Origin: an uncultured Bacteroidota bacterium
GTDB taxonomy: Bacteria > Bacteroidota > Bacteroidia > AKYH767-A > JABDAW01
Length of the DNA stretch: 40,392 nucleotides
NCBI GenBank assembly: GCA_903911135.1
Contig: CAIWCG010000033.1
Span: 1 to 40,392, forward strand
Direction of reading: 5' to 3'
A program made the translations under genes and the position numbers. The notes below the pieces were generated by a model. That model was not told where the DNA came from and did no database searches. It saw nothing but the letters and a program-made list of their open reading frames with translations. This document shows, piece by piece, positions 8,010 through 16,730 of this stretch; the first letter of the stretch is position 1; every line of letters starts with the position of its first letter.

Positions 8010-9005
8010 ATGAATTCTTTCGTTGTTCCAAATTCCATAAATCAAACTATGGAATTAATAAATCATATTAGGGAATTGAAAAAAGAAAAGGATGCGATAC
8101 TTCTTTCTCACTATTATATGCCGGCTGAATTACAAATTCTTGAGGAAGAAGGTGGTGTAGCTGATTTTGTTGGTGATTCTCTTGGATTAAGTTTGGAAGC
8201 CGTAAAAGCTAGTGGCAAGAACATAATATTCTGCGGAGTAAGATTTATGGCAGAAACAGCGGCTATTCTTAATCCTTCAAAAAAAGTTCTAATTCCTGAT
8301 ATGGAAGCGGGATGTTCTCTAGCCTCTGGTATAAGCGCACAAGATGTTATTGGTTTGAAACAAAAATATCCTGGAGTCCCTGTAATTGCATATATTAATA
8401 CCTATGCCGAAACCAAAGCTGAATGCGATATTATCTGTACTTCTAGAAATGCCTTGAAGATTGCCCAATCGTTCCCTAACGACCGCTTGATATTTGTTCC
8501 TGATGAGTTCATGGGAAAAAATCTCAGGGAAGTCATTTATAAGGAAACCGGAAAGGAATTGATAGTATGGAATGCCAAATGTGAAGTGCATGAACAGTTT
8601 ACAAAAACCACCATCCACCAACTGATGGAATCCAATCCGGAAGCGGAAGTGCTGGTGCATTGGGAGGTGCCTGACGAAGCGGTGAAGGAATCATTAAGCA
8701 AAGGAAAAGGCATTGTAGGCAGCACCTCTGATATCATCAGTTATGTTTCAAAAAGTGATGCTACCGAATTTATACTTGGTTCGGAATGTGACCTGGGGGC
8801 AACCTTGCGGGGTCTTTATAAAGACAAAATATTTATAACCCCTTGTGTGAAATGTCCCTACATGAAGAAAATCAATCTGCAGAATACCTTGGATGCACTG
8901 ATGGCTATCGGGACAAAGGACGAAGAAAGATACTTGGTGAAGGTGCCCGAGCCAACAAGAACCAGAGCGGAGCTGCCATTAAGGAGGATGCTCGAGTTTT
9001 CATAA
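8010..9005 (+). CDS. nadA: Quinolinate synthase A
   Basis: Condenses iminoaspartate with dihydroxyacetone phosphate to quinolinate using a [4Fe-4S] cluster, for de novo NAD synthesis. Segments typical of the family are ILLSHYYMPAELQ, VADFVGDSLGLS, CGVRFMAETAAIL, MEAGCSLASG, VIAYINTYAETKA, LIFVPDEFMGKNL, and the Cys-rich CVKCPYMKKI near the C-terminus. The frame is open from an ATG at 7926, but the residues before 8010 do not look like NadA. Starting at 8010 gives 331 residues, close to family length, with GAAAGG upstream. A leaderless start at 7926 cannot be excluded. nadB follows after 3 bases. Confidence 0.95.
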   Translation: MNSFVVPNSINQTMELINHIRELKKEKDAILLSHYYMPAELQILEEEGGVADFVGDSLGLSLEAVKASGKNIIFCGVRFMAETAAILNPSKKVLIPDMEAGCSLASGISAQDVIGLKQKYPGVPVIAYINTYAETKAECDIICTSRNALKIAQSFPNDRLIFVPDEFMGKNLREVIYKETGKELIVWNAKCEVHEQFTKTTIHQLMESNPEAEVLVHWEVPDEAVKESLSKGKGIVGSTSDIISYVSKSDATEFILGSECDLGATLRGLYKDKIFITPCVKCPYMKKINLQNTLDALMAIGTKDEERYLVKVPEPTRTRAELPLRRMLEFS

Positions 9006-9008
9006 ACA

Positions 9009-10577
9009 ATGGGTGATAAACAGCAATTTGATTATTTGGTTATTGGGAGCGGTATCGCCGGACTCTTCTTTGCGCTGAAGGCGGCTAAGAATGGCAAGGT
9101 GGCAATCATTACCAAAAAGAACCAAAGTGAATCGAATACCAACTATGCTCAAGGGGGTATAGCTGCTGTTATGGATGTTCATGATACATTTGAAGGGCAC
9201 ATCATGGATACCCTGATAGCTGGCGATGGTTTATGCAATGAAAAGGCCGTGGAAATGATGGTCAAGGATGCTCCTGAATGCATCAACGAACTTATCGGTA
9301 TCGGGGTTGATTTTACAAAGGAAAACAACGGCGAGCTTGCTTTAGGACGTGAAGGTGGACATCATGCCAACCGCGTTGTTCATGCAAAGGACCTGACGGG
9401 TAGGGAGATAGAGAGAGCCTTGATAGCTGCCGTGAAAAAAGAGCCGAACATCTCGATATTTGAAAACCATCTTGCCATAGATTTGATAATGGAAAAGGAT
9501 GAAAAGACCAACGAGGACAAATGTTTTGGGGCGTATGTGTTCGATAGGAAAGAGGAGGTGGAAAAAGCGTTCCTTGCCAAGGTAGTTTTGCTGTGTGCGG
9601 GCGGAACGGGTAGGATATATCTCCACACTACCAATCCGGACATAGCCACGGGCGACGGCATTGCCATGGCCTATAGGGCTGGGGCCAAACTTGCTAATCT
9701 CGAGTTCGTGCAATTTCATCCTACCACCCTGTTTCATCCCGATGGCCACAGCTTTCTTATCAGCGAAGCCCTCCGTGGTTTCGGGGGAGTGCTTAAATTG
9801 AAAAACGGACAGGAGTTTATGCCATGCTACCACGAAATGGGTTCTTTGGCGCCAAGGGATATTGTAGCTAGGGCGATAGAAACCGAACTCAAGATTACCG
9901 GCGATGAATGCGTTTACCTCGACGTTACCCATCTTGATGCCGAAAAGGTGAAGGAGGAGTTCCCGACGATATACAACCAGTGCCTTTCGCTGGGGATAGA
10001 CATCACGAAACAGATGATTCCCGTGGTTCCTGCGGCGCATTACATGTGTGGTGGAGTGGTGACCGACCTGAATGCCCAGACTACCATCCAGGGGCTGTAT
10101 GCCTGCGGAGAAACTGCCTGCACTGGCGTACATGGTGCCAACAGGCTCGCCAGCAATTCGCTGCTGGAGGCGCTTGTGTTTGCAAAACGCGCCGTATTGG
10201 ATTCGGCCAAGAACCTTGATGCCATAAAGATTCCGAAGGATGATATTTATGACCAACCCCATGGCACCAGAGGCAACGGACTGACGGTGAGCTACGAAAA
10301 AGAAAGGCTTATCATTCAAAAAGCGATGAGCGGATACGTAGGAATATCACGCAATAACGCCGGACTTGCCAAGGCCATGACGATAATAGAGGAACTTATC
10401 GACAAGATAGAGACGCTCTACTTCTATTCGCCGCTCGATGCCAATTTGATAGAGCTTAGAAACATGGCCACGGTGGCCTATCTGGTCATCAGTGCGGCAG
10501 CGGCAAGGAAAGAAAGCCGCGGGCTGCACTATAATACCGACTTTCCGAACAAGATTAATTACGCCCCCATCAAGTAA
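9009..10577 (+). CDS. nadB: L-aspartate oxidase
   Basis: A flavoprotein that oxidises L-aspartate to iminoaspartate, the unstable substrate passed to NadA. The 522 residues match the family. The N-terminal FAD-binding motif is DYLVIGSGIAGLFFALKAA, with the second FAD contact in SNTNYAQGGIAAV. Active-site segments are REGGHHANRVVHAKD, LEFVQFHPTTL and MIPVVPAAHYMCGGV, and the C-terminal FAD contact is GANRLASNSLLEALVFAKRA. It begins 3 bases after nadA, so the pair forms a two-gene operon. Confidence 0.97.
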   Translation: MGDKQQFDYLVIGSGIAGLFFALKAAKNGKVAIITKKNQSESNTNYAQGGIAAVMDVHDTFEGHIMDTLIAGDGLCNEKAVEMMVKDAPECINELIGIGVDFTKENNGELALGREGGHHANRVVHAKDLTGREIERALIAAVKKEPNISIFENHLAIDLIMEKDEKTNEDKCFGAYVFDRKEEVEKAFLAKVVLLCAGGTGRIYLHTTNPDIATGDGIAMAYRAGAKLANLEFVQFHPTTLFHPDGHSFLISEALRGFGGVLKLKNGQEFMPCYHEMGSLAPRDIVARAIETELKITGDECVYLDVTHLDAEKVKEEFPTIYNQCLSLGIDITKQMIPVVPAAHYMCGGVVTDLNAQTTIQGLYACGETACTGVHGANRLASNSLLEALVFAKRAVLDSAKNLDAIKIPKDDIYDQPHGTRGNGLTVSYEKERLIIQKAMSGYVGISRNNAGLAKAMTIIEELIDKIETLYFYSPLDANLIELRNMATVAYLVISAAAARKESRGLHYNTDFPNKINYAPIK

Positions 10578-10726
10578 GCTTTTGCGCTTGCTGGTGATGC
10601 TTTTCTTGCCTTCATTATAGATCGAAGGGATACTATAATCAAGTCATCTTTGGTAATTATCAATAATGATGAGCTGGCTTTTTAAATAGCTTTGATGATT
10701 GACAATTAGGTTCTTATTAATTTAAT

Positions 10727-10734
10727 TACATTTG
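10727..10734 (+). promoter_or_regulatory. Bacteroidota -7 box (TACATTTG)
   Basis: A perfect TAnnTTTG match. It is followed 6 bases later by an ATG at 10741 that opens a 42-codon frame ending near 10869. More likely it makes a long leader transcript through the 21-bp array to the gene at 11304. Confidence 0.5.
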
Positions 10735-10901
10735 CAGCCGATGATTTACAACAATCAAAATATTTCAGTCTTACGGCTCCAGGAATTCCCCAGCAAAGGA
10801 TTTCTCCAGTTATTGGCAACTCGTTCGAGTTCTGATGCGGAAAATCTTAGCTTATGGAAATCTCAATAATCATCAATAAAAATACCTCTTTTAATAATCT
10901 C

Positions 10902-10913
10902 ATCATTAATGAT
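10902..10913. repeat. 12-bp palindrome ATCATTAATGAT, copy 1 of 3
   Basis: The same perfect palindrome recurs at 11973-11984 and 12129-12140. The third copy lies just downstream of the paaJ -7 box, which suggests a binding site. Confidence 0.4.
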
Positions 10914-10989
10914 CTTAATGGTAATAAGATTATTGCTGATGATGCCCTGAATACTCCAATTCACGCTGTAGAGAGTGGTTTTGCCTCCA

Positions 10990-11199
10990 CCGTTAATGAA
11001 AACGGAACCACCGTTAATGAAAACGGAACCACCACTTTCGAAAGTGGCACCGCCATTTTTGCTTTTGGCGCCACCATTTTCAATAATCACGCCGCCATTT
11101 TCGCTTTTGGTGCTGCCATTTTCACTTTTGACGCCGCCATTTTAACTAATGGCTCTACCGTTTTTAAAAACGGTGGCTCCGTTTTTGAAAACGGAAGGC
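10990..11199. repeat. 21-bp palindromic tandem array, 10 units with changing arms
   Basis: Units begin at 10990 and every 21 bases to 11179. Each has a 5-base arm, 6-base loop, 5-base arm and 5-base spacer. Perfect arm pairs are CCGTT/AACGG (units 1, 2, 9, 10), CCACT/AGTGG (unit 3) and CCATT/AATGG (unit 8). Units 4-7 keep the left arm CCATT but have a poor right arm. Both strands have open frames through the array that would give 7-residue repeats. I treat those as by-products of the 21-base period. Confidence 0.9.
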
Positions 11200-11303
11200 C
11201 GAAATATGGTTTTAATGTCATCGGAAGGATGGCTGAATGGCTGATTTCATCTTACAAATTTCCAATTTCTAAAATAAATATAAACAATTAAAATTAAAAA
11301 ATC

Positions 11304-11963
11304 ATGCCAGACATTCCAAGGGCTATTCCCGAAAAAAACGGCTACTACAATGTGGTCGTTCCCTACTTCCTGGTCGTAGCGAATCAGACTCGCTGGGGCA
11401 TTACAAACGCGAAACCATTGGCGCTGAACGAAGAATTCGGTGCCAATTGGGAACCTAACTATCTTTCTTGGTCGAACGACTCCGTTAAGAATCACTTGAC
11501 CATTGTAAACATTGATGATTTTGCCGTCAGTATGGACGATAAGATCAGATCCATCTGCGAAGATATTCCTTACTCCAAGCTATCATCTGCCGATAAATTG
11601 ACTTTGTTGATTGCTGACAAACCTACCAGTTATGGCAAAATCCACGCACAGTTGGAAGGCCCTAAAATGGACGTTAAAAAACAGGTTCATGGATTGACTG
11701 AAATGTATCTTCAGAATCCATTGACGCCTGATTCCACTGCCATGCCGAAAGGCAATATGGCTGTGGTGCTGTCTTATAAAGGCCTTGCCGGATTGTTGGA
11801 TAAAGACATCGCTTGGGGATTTGATGGCATAGCTGCCGGAAATATCTACAAGATAGCTCATCTTCCTGCTGATGATGGCAAAACTCTGTACACCAAAAGC
11901 CTGTATTTTCATGGCGTAGAGCTTGGAAATTGTGGCGTTATGTGCAGTTCCATCATGATTTAA
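11304..11963 (+). CDS. Hypothetical protein downstream of the 21-bp array
   Basis: I do not recognise this 219-residue protein. No signal peptide or membrane segment is visible. It has a Trp/Tyr-rich N-terminal part (FLVVANQTRWGITNAKPLAL) and a helical, charged middle. From about residue 110 the C-terminal part reads like a beta-sandwich (QLEGPKMDVKKQVHGLTEM, MAVVLSYKG, TLYTKSLYFHGVELGNCG). It is flanked by ATCATTAATGAT palindromes on both sides and has a convergent-style terminator after it. The start is the only ATG that includes the conserved-looking N-terminus. Confidence 0.72.
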   Translation: MPDIPRAIPEKNGYYNVVVPYFLVVANQTRWGITNAKPLALNEEFGANWEPNYLSWSNDSVKNHLTIVNIDDFAVSMDDKIRSICEDIPYSKLSSADKLTLLIADKPTSYGKIHAQLEGPKMDVKKQVHGLTEMYLQNPLTPDSTAMPKGNMAVVLSYKGLAGLLDKDIAWGFDGIAAGNIYKIAHLPADDGKTLYTKSLYFHGVELGNCGVMCSSIMI

Positions 11964-11972
11964 GATTGCTGA

Positions 11973-11984
11973 ATCATTAATGAT
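11973..11984. repeat. 12-bp palindrome ATCATTAATGAT, copy 2 of 3
   Basis: A perfect palindrome 9 bases after the stop of the gene at 11304. Confidence 0.4.
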
Positions 11985-12031
11985 GGCCCTTCTCCGCCAT
12001 CATCAATAAATCAGCAAAAGCATTAAAAGAA

Positions 12032-12063
12032 AAAAGCCGCCCTAAATGATTGGGGCGGCTTTT
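12032..12063 (+). terminator. Rho-independent terminator
   Basis: AAAAGCCGCC pairs with GGCGGCTTTT across a 12-base loop, followed by T-rich sequence. It separates the unknown gene from paaJ. Confidence 0.85.
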
Positions 12064-12112
12064 GTTTTGATGATGGTTTTACGTTTAAGCGGAGTATTGC
12101 GGGGGGATTTTC

Positions 12113-12140
12113 TAATTTTGCGGCTATAATCATTAATGAT
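12113..12140 (+). promoter_or_regulatory. paaJ promoter: -7 box TAATTTTG plus palindromic operator candidate
   Basis: A perfect TAnnTTTG at 12113-12120 is followed by GCGGC and then the third ATCATTAATGAT palindrome (12129-12140), which would overlap or directly follow the transcription start. That position suits a repressor site. The paaJ ATG is at 12150. Confidence 0.5.
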
Positions 12141-12149
12141 AATGACAAA

Positions 12150-13355
12150 ATGAATGCAACGTATGTAATTGATGGCATCCGAACGGCGATAGGGAGGCAT
12201 GGTGGTGCTTTGGCCACGGTTCGGACGGATGATTTGGCGGCTTTGGTGATAAGGGAGCTGCTAAGGAGGAACGCTGGGCTCGATGCTGGGGCGATAGATG
12301 AGGTGCTGATGGGCTGTGCGAACCAGGCTGGGGAGGATAACCGGAATGTGGCTCGTATGGGGCTTTTGCTGGCTGGCGTTCCGGTAAAGGTGCCGGGCGA
12401 AACGGTGAACATGCTGTGTGCATCGGGCATGGCTGCGGTAATCAATGCATCGGGAGCGGTGGCTTTGGGCAATGGCGAGGTGATGCTGGCAGGTGGTGTG
12501 GAGAGCATGACGCGTGCTCCGTTTGTTTTGTCGAAGAGCGCTCAGGCTTTTGGGCGAACGATGGAGATTTTTGATACCAGCATTGGCTGGCGGTTCGTTA
12601 ATGGGAAAATGAAACAGCTCTATGGGGTGGATTCGATGGGCGAAACGGCGGAAAATGTGGCTGAAATGTATAAGATAGGCAGGGAAGATCAGGATTTGCT
12701 GGCTTATAGGTCGCAGATGAAGGCTTCTAAGGCTAATGAGGCAGGGAGGTTTCAGCGGGAGATAGTTTCTGTTGAGATTCCGCAGGGAAAAAAGGCGGCT
12801 TTGGTTTTTTCTGTTGATGAATTCATCAAGCCGGAGACAACGATGGAGATTTTGACGAAGCTGAAACCGGCTTTCAGGGATGGAGGATCGGTTACGGCTG
12901 GCAATTCGTCGGGCATTAATGATGGAGCGGCGGCATTGTTGCTGGCATCGGAGCATGGTGCGAAAAAACATAACCTGCAACCGATAGCAAGGATAGTTTC
13001 TTCGGCAGTAGTGGGTGTTGAGCCTCGCATTATGGGCATTGGCCCGGTAGGTGCCGCCAATTTGGCGCTGAAAAGGGCGGGTTTGACTTGGAATGATATC
13101 GATGTGATAGAATTGAACGAGGCCTTTGCGGCACAGGGCTTGGCTTGCATTCGCGAATGGAAGCTTCAGGATGATGATGCGAGGATAAATCCGAACGGTG
13201 GAGCCATTGCCTTGGGACATCCGCTGGGCATGTCGGGCACACGGTTGATATTGACTGCTGCCAGAGAACTGCAGGAGCAAAAGAAACGATATGCCTTATG
13301 CACGATGTGCATAGGGGTGGGACAAGGTTATGCTACGGTTATAGAAAGGTTATAG
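12150..13355 (+). CDS. paaJ: Thiolase, 3-oxoadipyl-CoA / acetyl-CoA acyltransferase (PaaJ/PcaF type)
   Basis: Cleaves a beta-ketoacyl-CoA with CoA. The 401 residues carry the full thiolase set: nucleophile C90 in NMLCASGM, H357 in GGAIALGHPLGMSGT and C387 in TMCIGVGQG. GCANQAGEDNRNVARM, YDTTIGWRF-like DTSIGWRFVNGKMKQLYGVD and ALCTMCIGVGQG are closer to PaaJ/PcaF than to AtoB. The next gene starts on the base after the stop and is PaaY-like, supporting a phenylacetate or related aromatic acyl-CoA role. No other paa genes are in the window, so a general beta-ketothiolase role is possible. Confidence 0.9.
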   Translation: MNATYVIDGIRTAIGRHGGALATVRTDDLAALVIRELLRRNAGLDAGAIDEVLMGCANQAGEDNRNVARMGLLLAGVPVKVPGETVNMLCASGMAAVINASGAVALGNGEVMLAGGVESMTRAPFVLSKSAQAFGRTMEIFDTSIGWRFVNGKMKQLYGVDSMGETAENVAEMYKIGREDQDLLAYRSQMKASKANEAGRFQREIVSVEIPQGKKAALVFSVDEFIKPETTMEILTKLKPAFRDGGSVTAGNSSGINDGAAALLLASEHGAKKHNLQPIARIVSSAVVGVEPRIMGIGPVGAANLALKRAGLTWNDIDVIELNEAFAAQGLACIREWKLQDDDARINPNGGAIALGHPLGMSGTRLILTAARELQEQKKRYALCTMCIGVGQGYATVIERL

Positions 13356-13958
13356 ATGGCGAATATATTTGAATTCAAGGGGGTAAGGCCGGTGATACAT
13401 AAGTCGGCTTTCATACATCCTAATGCCACGGTGACGGGAGATGTGGTCATCGGCAAGGATGTTTATATAGGACCTGGGGCTGCGCTTCGTGGCGATTGGG
13501 GCAAGATTGTAATTGAGGATGGTTGCAATGTTCAGGAGAACTGTACCATTCACATGTTTCCCGGTTTGACGGTTACACTGAAGGCTGGTGCCCATATAGG
13601 TCATGGTGCGGTGATACATGGCTCCACCATCGGTCATAATGTGCTCGTTGGGGTGAATGCAGTGGTGATGGATCATGTAGTTATTGGGGATAATTGTATC
13701 ATTGGGGCGCTTACTTATATATCTGAGGGCACCATCATTCCGGAACGCAAGGTGGTGGTGGGGAATCCATCGAAGATAATTAAGGATGTGTCGGACAAGA
13801 TGCTGGAATGGAAGACCCAAGGGACAAAAATCTATCAGGCCTTGCCGAAAGATTGCCATGATACGCTGAAAGCCTGCAAGCCCCTGAGAAAAACTCCAAA
13901 AGAGAAGAAGAAAGCGGCACCATCTATTTATAAAACCTGGAAGCAGGTGAAGAAATAA
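13356..13958 (+). CDS. paaY: PaaY-like gamma-carbonic anhydrase / thioesterase family protein
   Basis: 200 residues of left-handed beta-helix hexapeptide repeats, with motifs VTGDVVIGKDVYIGPGAALR, IEDGCNVQENCTIH, AHIGHGAVIHGSTIGHN and PERKVVVGNPSKI. The three gamma-class zinc histidines are seen in NCTIHMF, AHIGHGAVIHG and nearby. The family member PaaY is a thioesterase acting on stalled ring-hydroxylated CoA esters in phenylacetate catabolism. The Lys-rich tail (TPKEKKKAAPSIYKTWKQVK) is PaaY-like. It begins directly at the thiolase stop, so the two are translationally coupled. Confidence 0.88.
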   Translation: MANIFEFKGVRPVIHKSAFIHPNATVTGDVVIGKDVYIGPGAALRGDWGKIVIEDGCNVQENCTIHMFPGLTVTLKAGAHIGHGAVIHGSTIGHNVLVGVNAVVMDHVVIGDNCIIGALTYISEGTIIPERKVVVGNPSKIIKDVSDKMLEWKTQGTKIYQALPKDCHDTLKACKPLRKTPKEKKKAAPSIYKTWKQVKK

Positions 13959-14055
13959 TCGGTTTTGGCGTAGAGGTATTGGGTGGTGGTTCCAATTATC
14001 TCCAATGATTTTCCATATTTGCATCACCAAAACCAAAAACCATTCATGAAACATA

Positions 14056-16599
14056 ATGAATAAACAGTTTGTTGTTTTCATTCTTTTGCTTTTTACCATT
14101 TCCTTTGCCAGTGCGCAGAATAAAACTGTAATCAAGGGCATAGTGGTTGATGCCATTAACAATGAACCGCTTCCTTTTGCCAATGTCATCTTCAATGAGC
14201 TGATGACGGGTACTGTTACTGATTCCATTGGCAAATACCAGATGCAGACGGACCAGCATGTGACCAAGATAAGCGTCACTTACTTGGGTTATAAACCCGA
14301 TACGCTGACGATTCAGCAGGGCAAGAGCCAGACTTTGAACTTCAAGCTTTATCCTGCCTCCACCGACCTGAAAGAAATGGTGTTTACGGCTAAAAAGGTG
14401 GATTATAAAAACAAGGAGAACCCGGCTGTGGAGCTGATAAAAAGGGTGGTGGAGCATAAATCGCTGAACATCATCGAAGGGTTCGACTATTACGAGTGCG
14501 AAAAGTATGCGAAGATTATATTTGGCGTGAGCAACCTGTCGGAAAAGCTGAAGAATGGGAAGTTTATGCGCAAGGTGAATTTCATTTTCAAGAATATGGA
14601 TACGGTGAAGATACCTGGCAAGGAAATGCTTCCCATCTATATCAATGAACAGCTGTCGGATTATTATTTCCGCAAGACTCCCGAGATACGAAAGGAAGTA
14701 GTGAAGGCAACCAAGCGAATCAATTATGCAGGATTCATAGATAATGAGGGCTTGACGTATTACCTGAATTACATTTATCAGAACATCAATATCTATGATG
14801 AGAATATTTCCCTGTTCACCAACCTGTTTGTGAGTCCTATTTCATCGCTTGCTCCTACGATGTATCGGTTTTACATCATGGATACCTTGTTGATAGGAAA
14901 GGACAGCTGCATCAAGCTTTCTTTCTTCCCGAGAAACAAGGGCGACATGTTGTTTCAGGGATATCTTTTCATTACCAAAGACAGTTTGTATGCCGTCAAG
15001 AAAATAGACATGACGGTGAACAAGGATATCAACCTTAACTGGGTTTCGGGCTTGCGGATCATTCAATCCTACGAGAAAAACAATACCAAGGGATGGGCCT
15101 TGACGGAAGATTACATCAATGCCGATTTCGGTGTGGGGAAGGATAATCTCGAACTGTATGGCGAGAAGTCCATTTCCTATAAAAACAATCTCTTCAATTC
15201 GGCAAGGCCAAATGAATTTTATGAAGGAGAAGCCTATTCCACCAAGGAAGATGCCAATGACAAGCCCGAAGAGTTCTGGACACACAGCCGTCATCACCGC
15301 TTGACGAATACCGAGAATGGAATCTATGCCATGATGGACAGCGTGTCGAAGGTGGGTGTCTATCGGCGGGATATGGCCTTGATAGAATGGCTCACTTCGG
15401 GATATCCCAACTTGGGTCTGTTCGAAATTGGGTCGGTGAATACTTTCTACAGTTATAATCCGGTGGAAGGTAACCGCGTGAAGTTCGGTGGAAGGACTAC
15501 GCCGGACTTGTCGAACAAGATTTTCCTTGACGGCTTTGCTGCTTATGGTTTCAGAGACATGAAATATAAATATGTCGCCTCGCTCACGTATTCCTTGACC
15601 AAAAAGAACATCTACCAGTTCCCTGTCAAGACCTTCAAGTTCGAAGTGGACAAGGATTTGAAGATTCCTGGGCAGGGCTTGAAACGCGACAATGAAAACG
15701 ATGTATTGCTGAACTTCAAGCGTGGTGCCAACGACAAATGGTTTTATGTAAACTCTTATTTCTTTGAGTTTTTGAACGAGTTCAAGAATCATTTCTCCTT
15801 TAATCTCACCTTGAAGAATACCACCTATGCCCCTGCCGGCAGCTTGTATTTCGCCACTTATGATGCCAACAAGAACCTAACAACCTCCATCAAGGATATT
15901 CATAATACCAGCGCTTCGCTAAACTTGCGTTATGCTCCCAAGGAACGCTTTTATCAGGGCAAGGTATTTCGGTTTCCCATCGTTAGTTTGTTGCCGGTGT
16001 TTAGGGTAGAGTTTACTGCCGGTCTCAAGAACCTCACCCATCAGGGCTACGACTATCAAAAGATTTATGCCAGCATCAGCAAGCGGTTCAGCTTTGCTCC
16101 GGTGGGATATACCGATGTGCTGCTCGAAGGCGGACAGCTTTTCGGGCAGTTGCCATACCCGCTGCTCATCTTGCCAAGGGCCAACCAGACCTATTCCTAT
16201 CAGCCTACTTCCTATAATCTCATGAACTTCATGGAGTTCATGAACGACCGAGTGGCAGCCATCAGCATCGATCATTATTTCGACGGATTCCTGCTGAACA
16301 GAGTCCCCTTGCTCAAGCAACTCAAGCTGCGCGAAATATTCATGTTCAAAGCCATGCAGGGAAGTCTTAGCACGCAAAACAATCCTGCCTATAGGCCCGA
16401 ACTGCCCGTATTTCCCGTGGCAGGAAACGGACAGCCCATCACTTATACCTTGACCAAGGAACCGTATATGGAAATCGGTTTCGGCATCGGGAACATACTG
16501 AAAGTGCTGCGGGTGGATTTTCTCGAACGCCTGAACTACCTCAACAACCTGAACGTGTCGAAATATGGTATCCGCTTCGAGGTGAAGATAGATTTCTAA
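14056..16599 (+). CDS. DUF5686 outer-membrane protein with carboxypeptidase-like regulatory domain
   Basis: 847 residues. A signal peptide (MNKQFVVFILLLFTISFASA) precedes a CarboxypepD_reg-like beta-sandwich at about 25-105 (VIKGIVVDAINNEPLPFANV, SVTYLGYKPDTLTI). The long remainder has the repeated aromatic beta strands of the DUF5686 outer-membrane barrel and ends with Phe (RFEVKIDF), the usual BamA-recognised C-terminus. Such proteins are widespread in Bacteroidota and mostly uncharacterised. A CATATTTG near-match to the -7 box lies about 35 bases upstream. Confidence 0.9.
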   Translation: MNKQFVVFILLLFTISFASAQNKTVIKGIVVDAINNEPLPFANVIFNELMTGTVTDSIGKYQMQTDQHVTKISVTYLGYKPDTLTIQQGKSQTLNFKLYPASTDLKEMVFTAKKVDYKNKENPAVELIKRVVEHKSLNIIEGFDYYECEKYAKIIFGVSNLSEKLKNGKFMRKVNFIFKNMDTVKIPGKEMLPIYINEQLSDYYFRKTPEIRKEVVKATKRINYAGFIDNEGLTYYLNYIYQNINIYDENISLFTNLFVSPISSLAPTMYRFYIMDTLLIGKDSCIKLSFFPRNKGDMLFQGYLFITKDSLYAVKKIDMTVNKDINLNWVSGLRIIQSYEKNNTKGWALTEDYINADFGVGKDNLELYGEKSISYKNNLFNSARPNEFYEGEAYSTKEDANDKPEEFWTHSRHHRLTNTENGIYAMMDSVSKVGVYRRDMALIEWLTSGYPNLGLFEIGSVNTFYSYNPVEGNRVKFGGRTTPDLSNKIFLDGFAAYGFRDMKYKYVASLTYSLTKKNIYQFPVKTFKFEVDKDLKIPGQGLKRDNENDVLLNFKRGANDKWFYVNSYFFEFLNEFKNHFSFNLTLKNTTYAPAGSLYFATYDANKNLTTSIKDIHNTSASLNLRYAPKERFYQGKVFRFPIVSLLPVFRVEFTAGLKNLTHQGYDYQKIYASISKRFSFAPVGYTDVLLEGGQLFGQLPYPLLILPRANQTYSYQPTSYNLMNFMEFMNDRVAAISIDHYFDGFLLNRVPLLKQLKLREIFMFKAMQGSLSTQNNPAYRPELPVFPVAGNGQPITYTLTKEPYMEIGFGIGNILKVLRVDFLERLNYLNNLNVSKYGIRFEVKIDF

Positions 16600-16672
16600 A
16601 CTGTTTTTCTTGATGATGTTCTTATGATAGCTCACCCATAGCGAAGCAATATCCTATCTTAATTGAATGAAG

Positions 16673-16705
16673 AAAGCCCTCGAATACTTGCTATTCGAGG
16701 GCTTT
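16673..16705. terminator. Bidirectional terminator between convergent genes
   Basis: AAAGCCCTCGAATA (16673-16686) pairs perfectly with TATTCGAGGGCTTT (16692-16705). It lies between the DUF5686 gene and the minus-strand gene ending at 16731. Confidence 0.85.
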
Positions 16706-16730
16706 CGCTTTTATGGCAGGTTATGATTTC

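Noticed and set aside
10854-11291. 145-codon plus-strand frame across the 21-bp array
   Set aside because: The frame is open because the array period is a multiple of three; the opposite strand is open over much of it too, and the sequence pattern is explained by palindromes.
12261-13280. Long minus-strand frame opposite the thiolase
   Set aside because: Shadow frame; low-complexity composition, while the plus strand has an intact thiolase active site.
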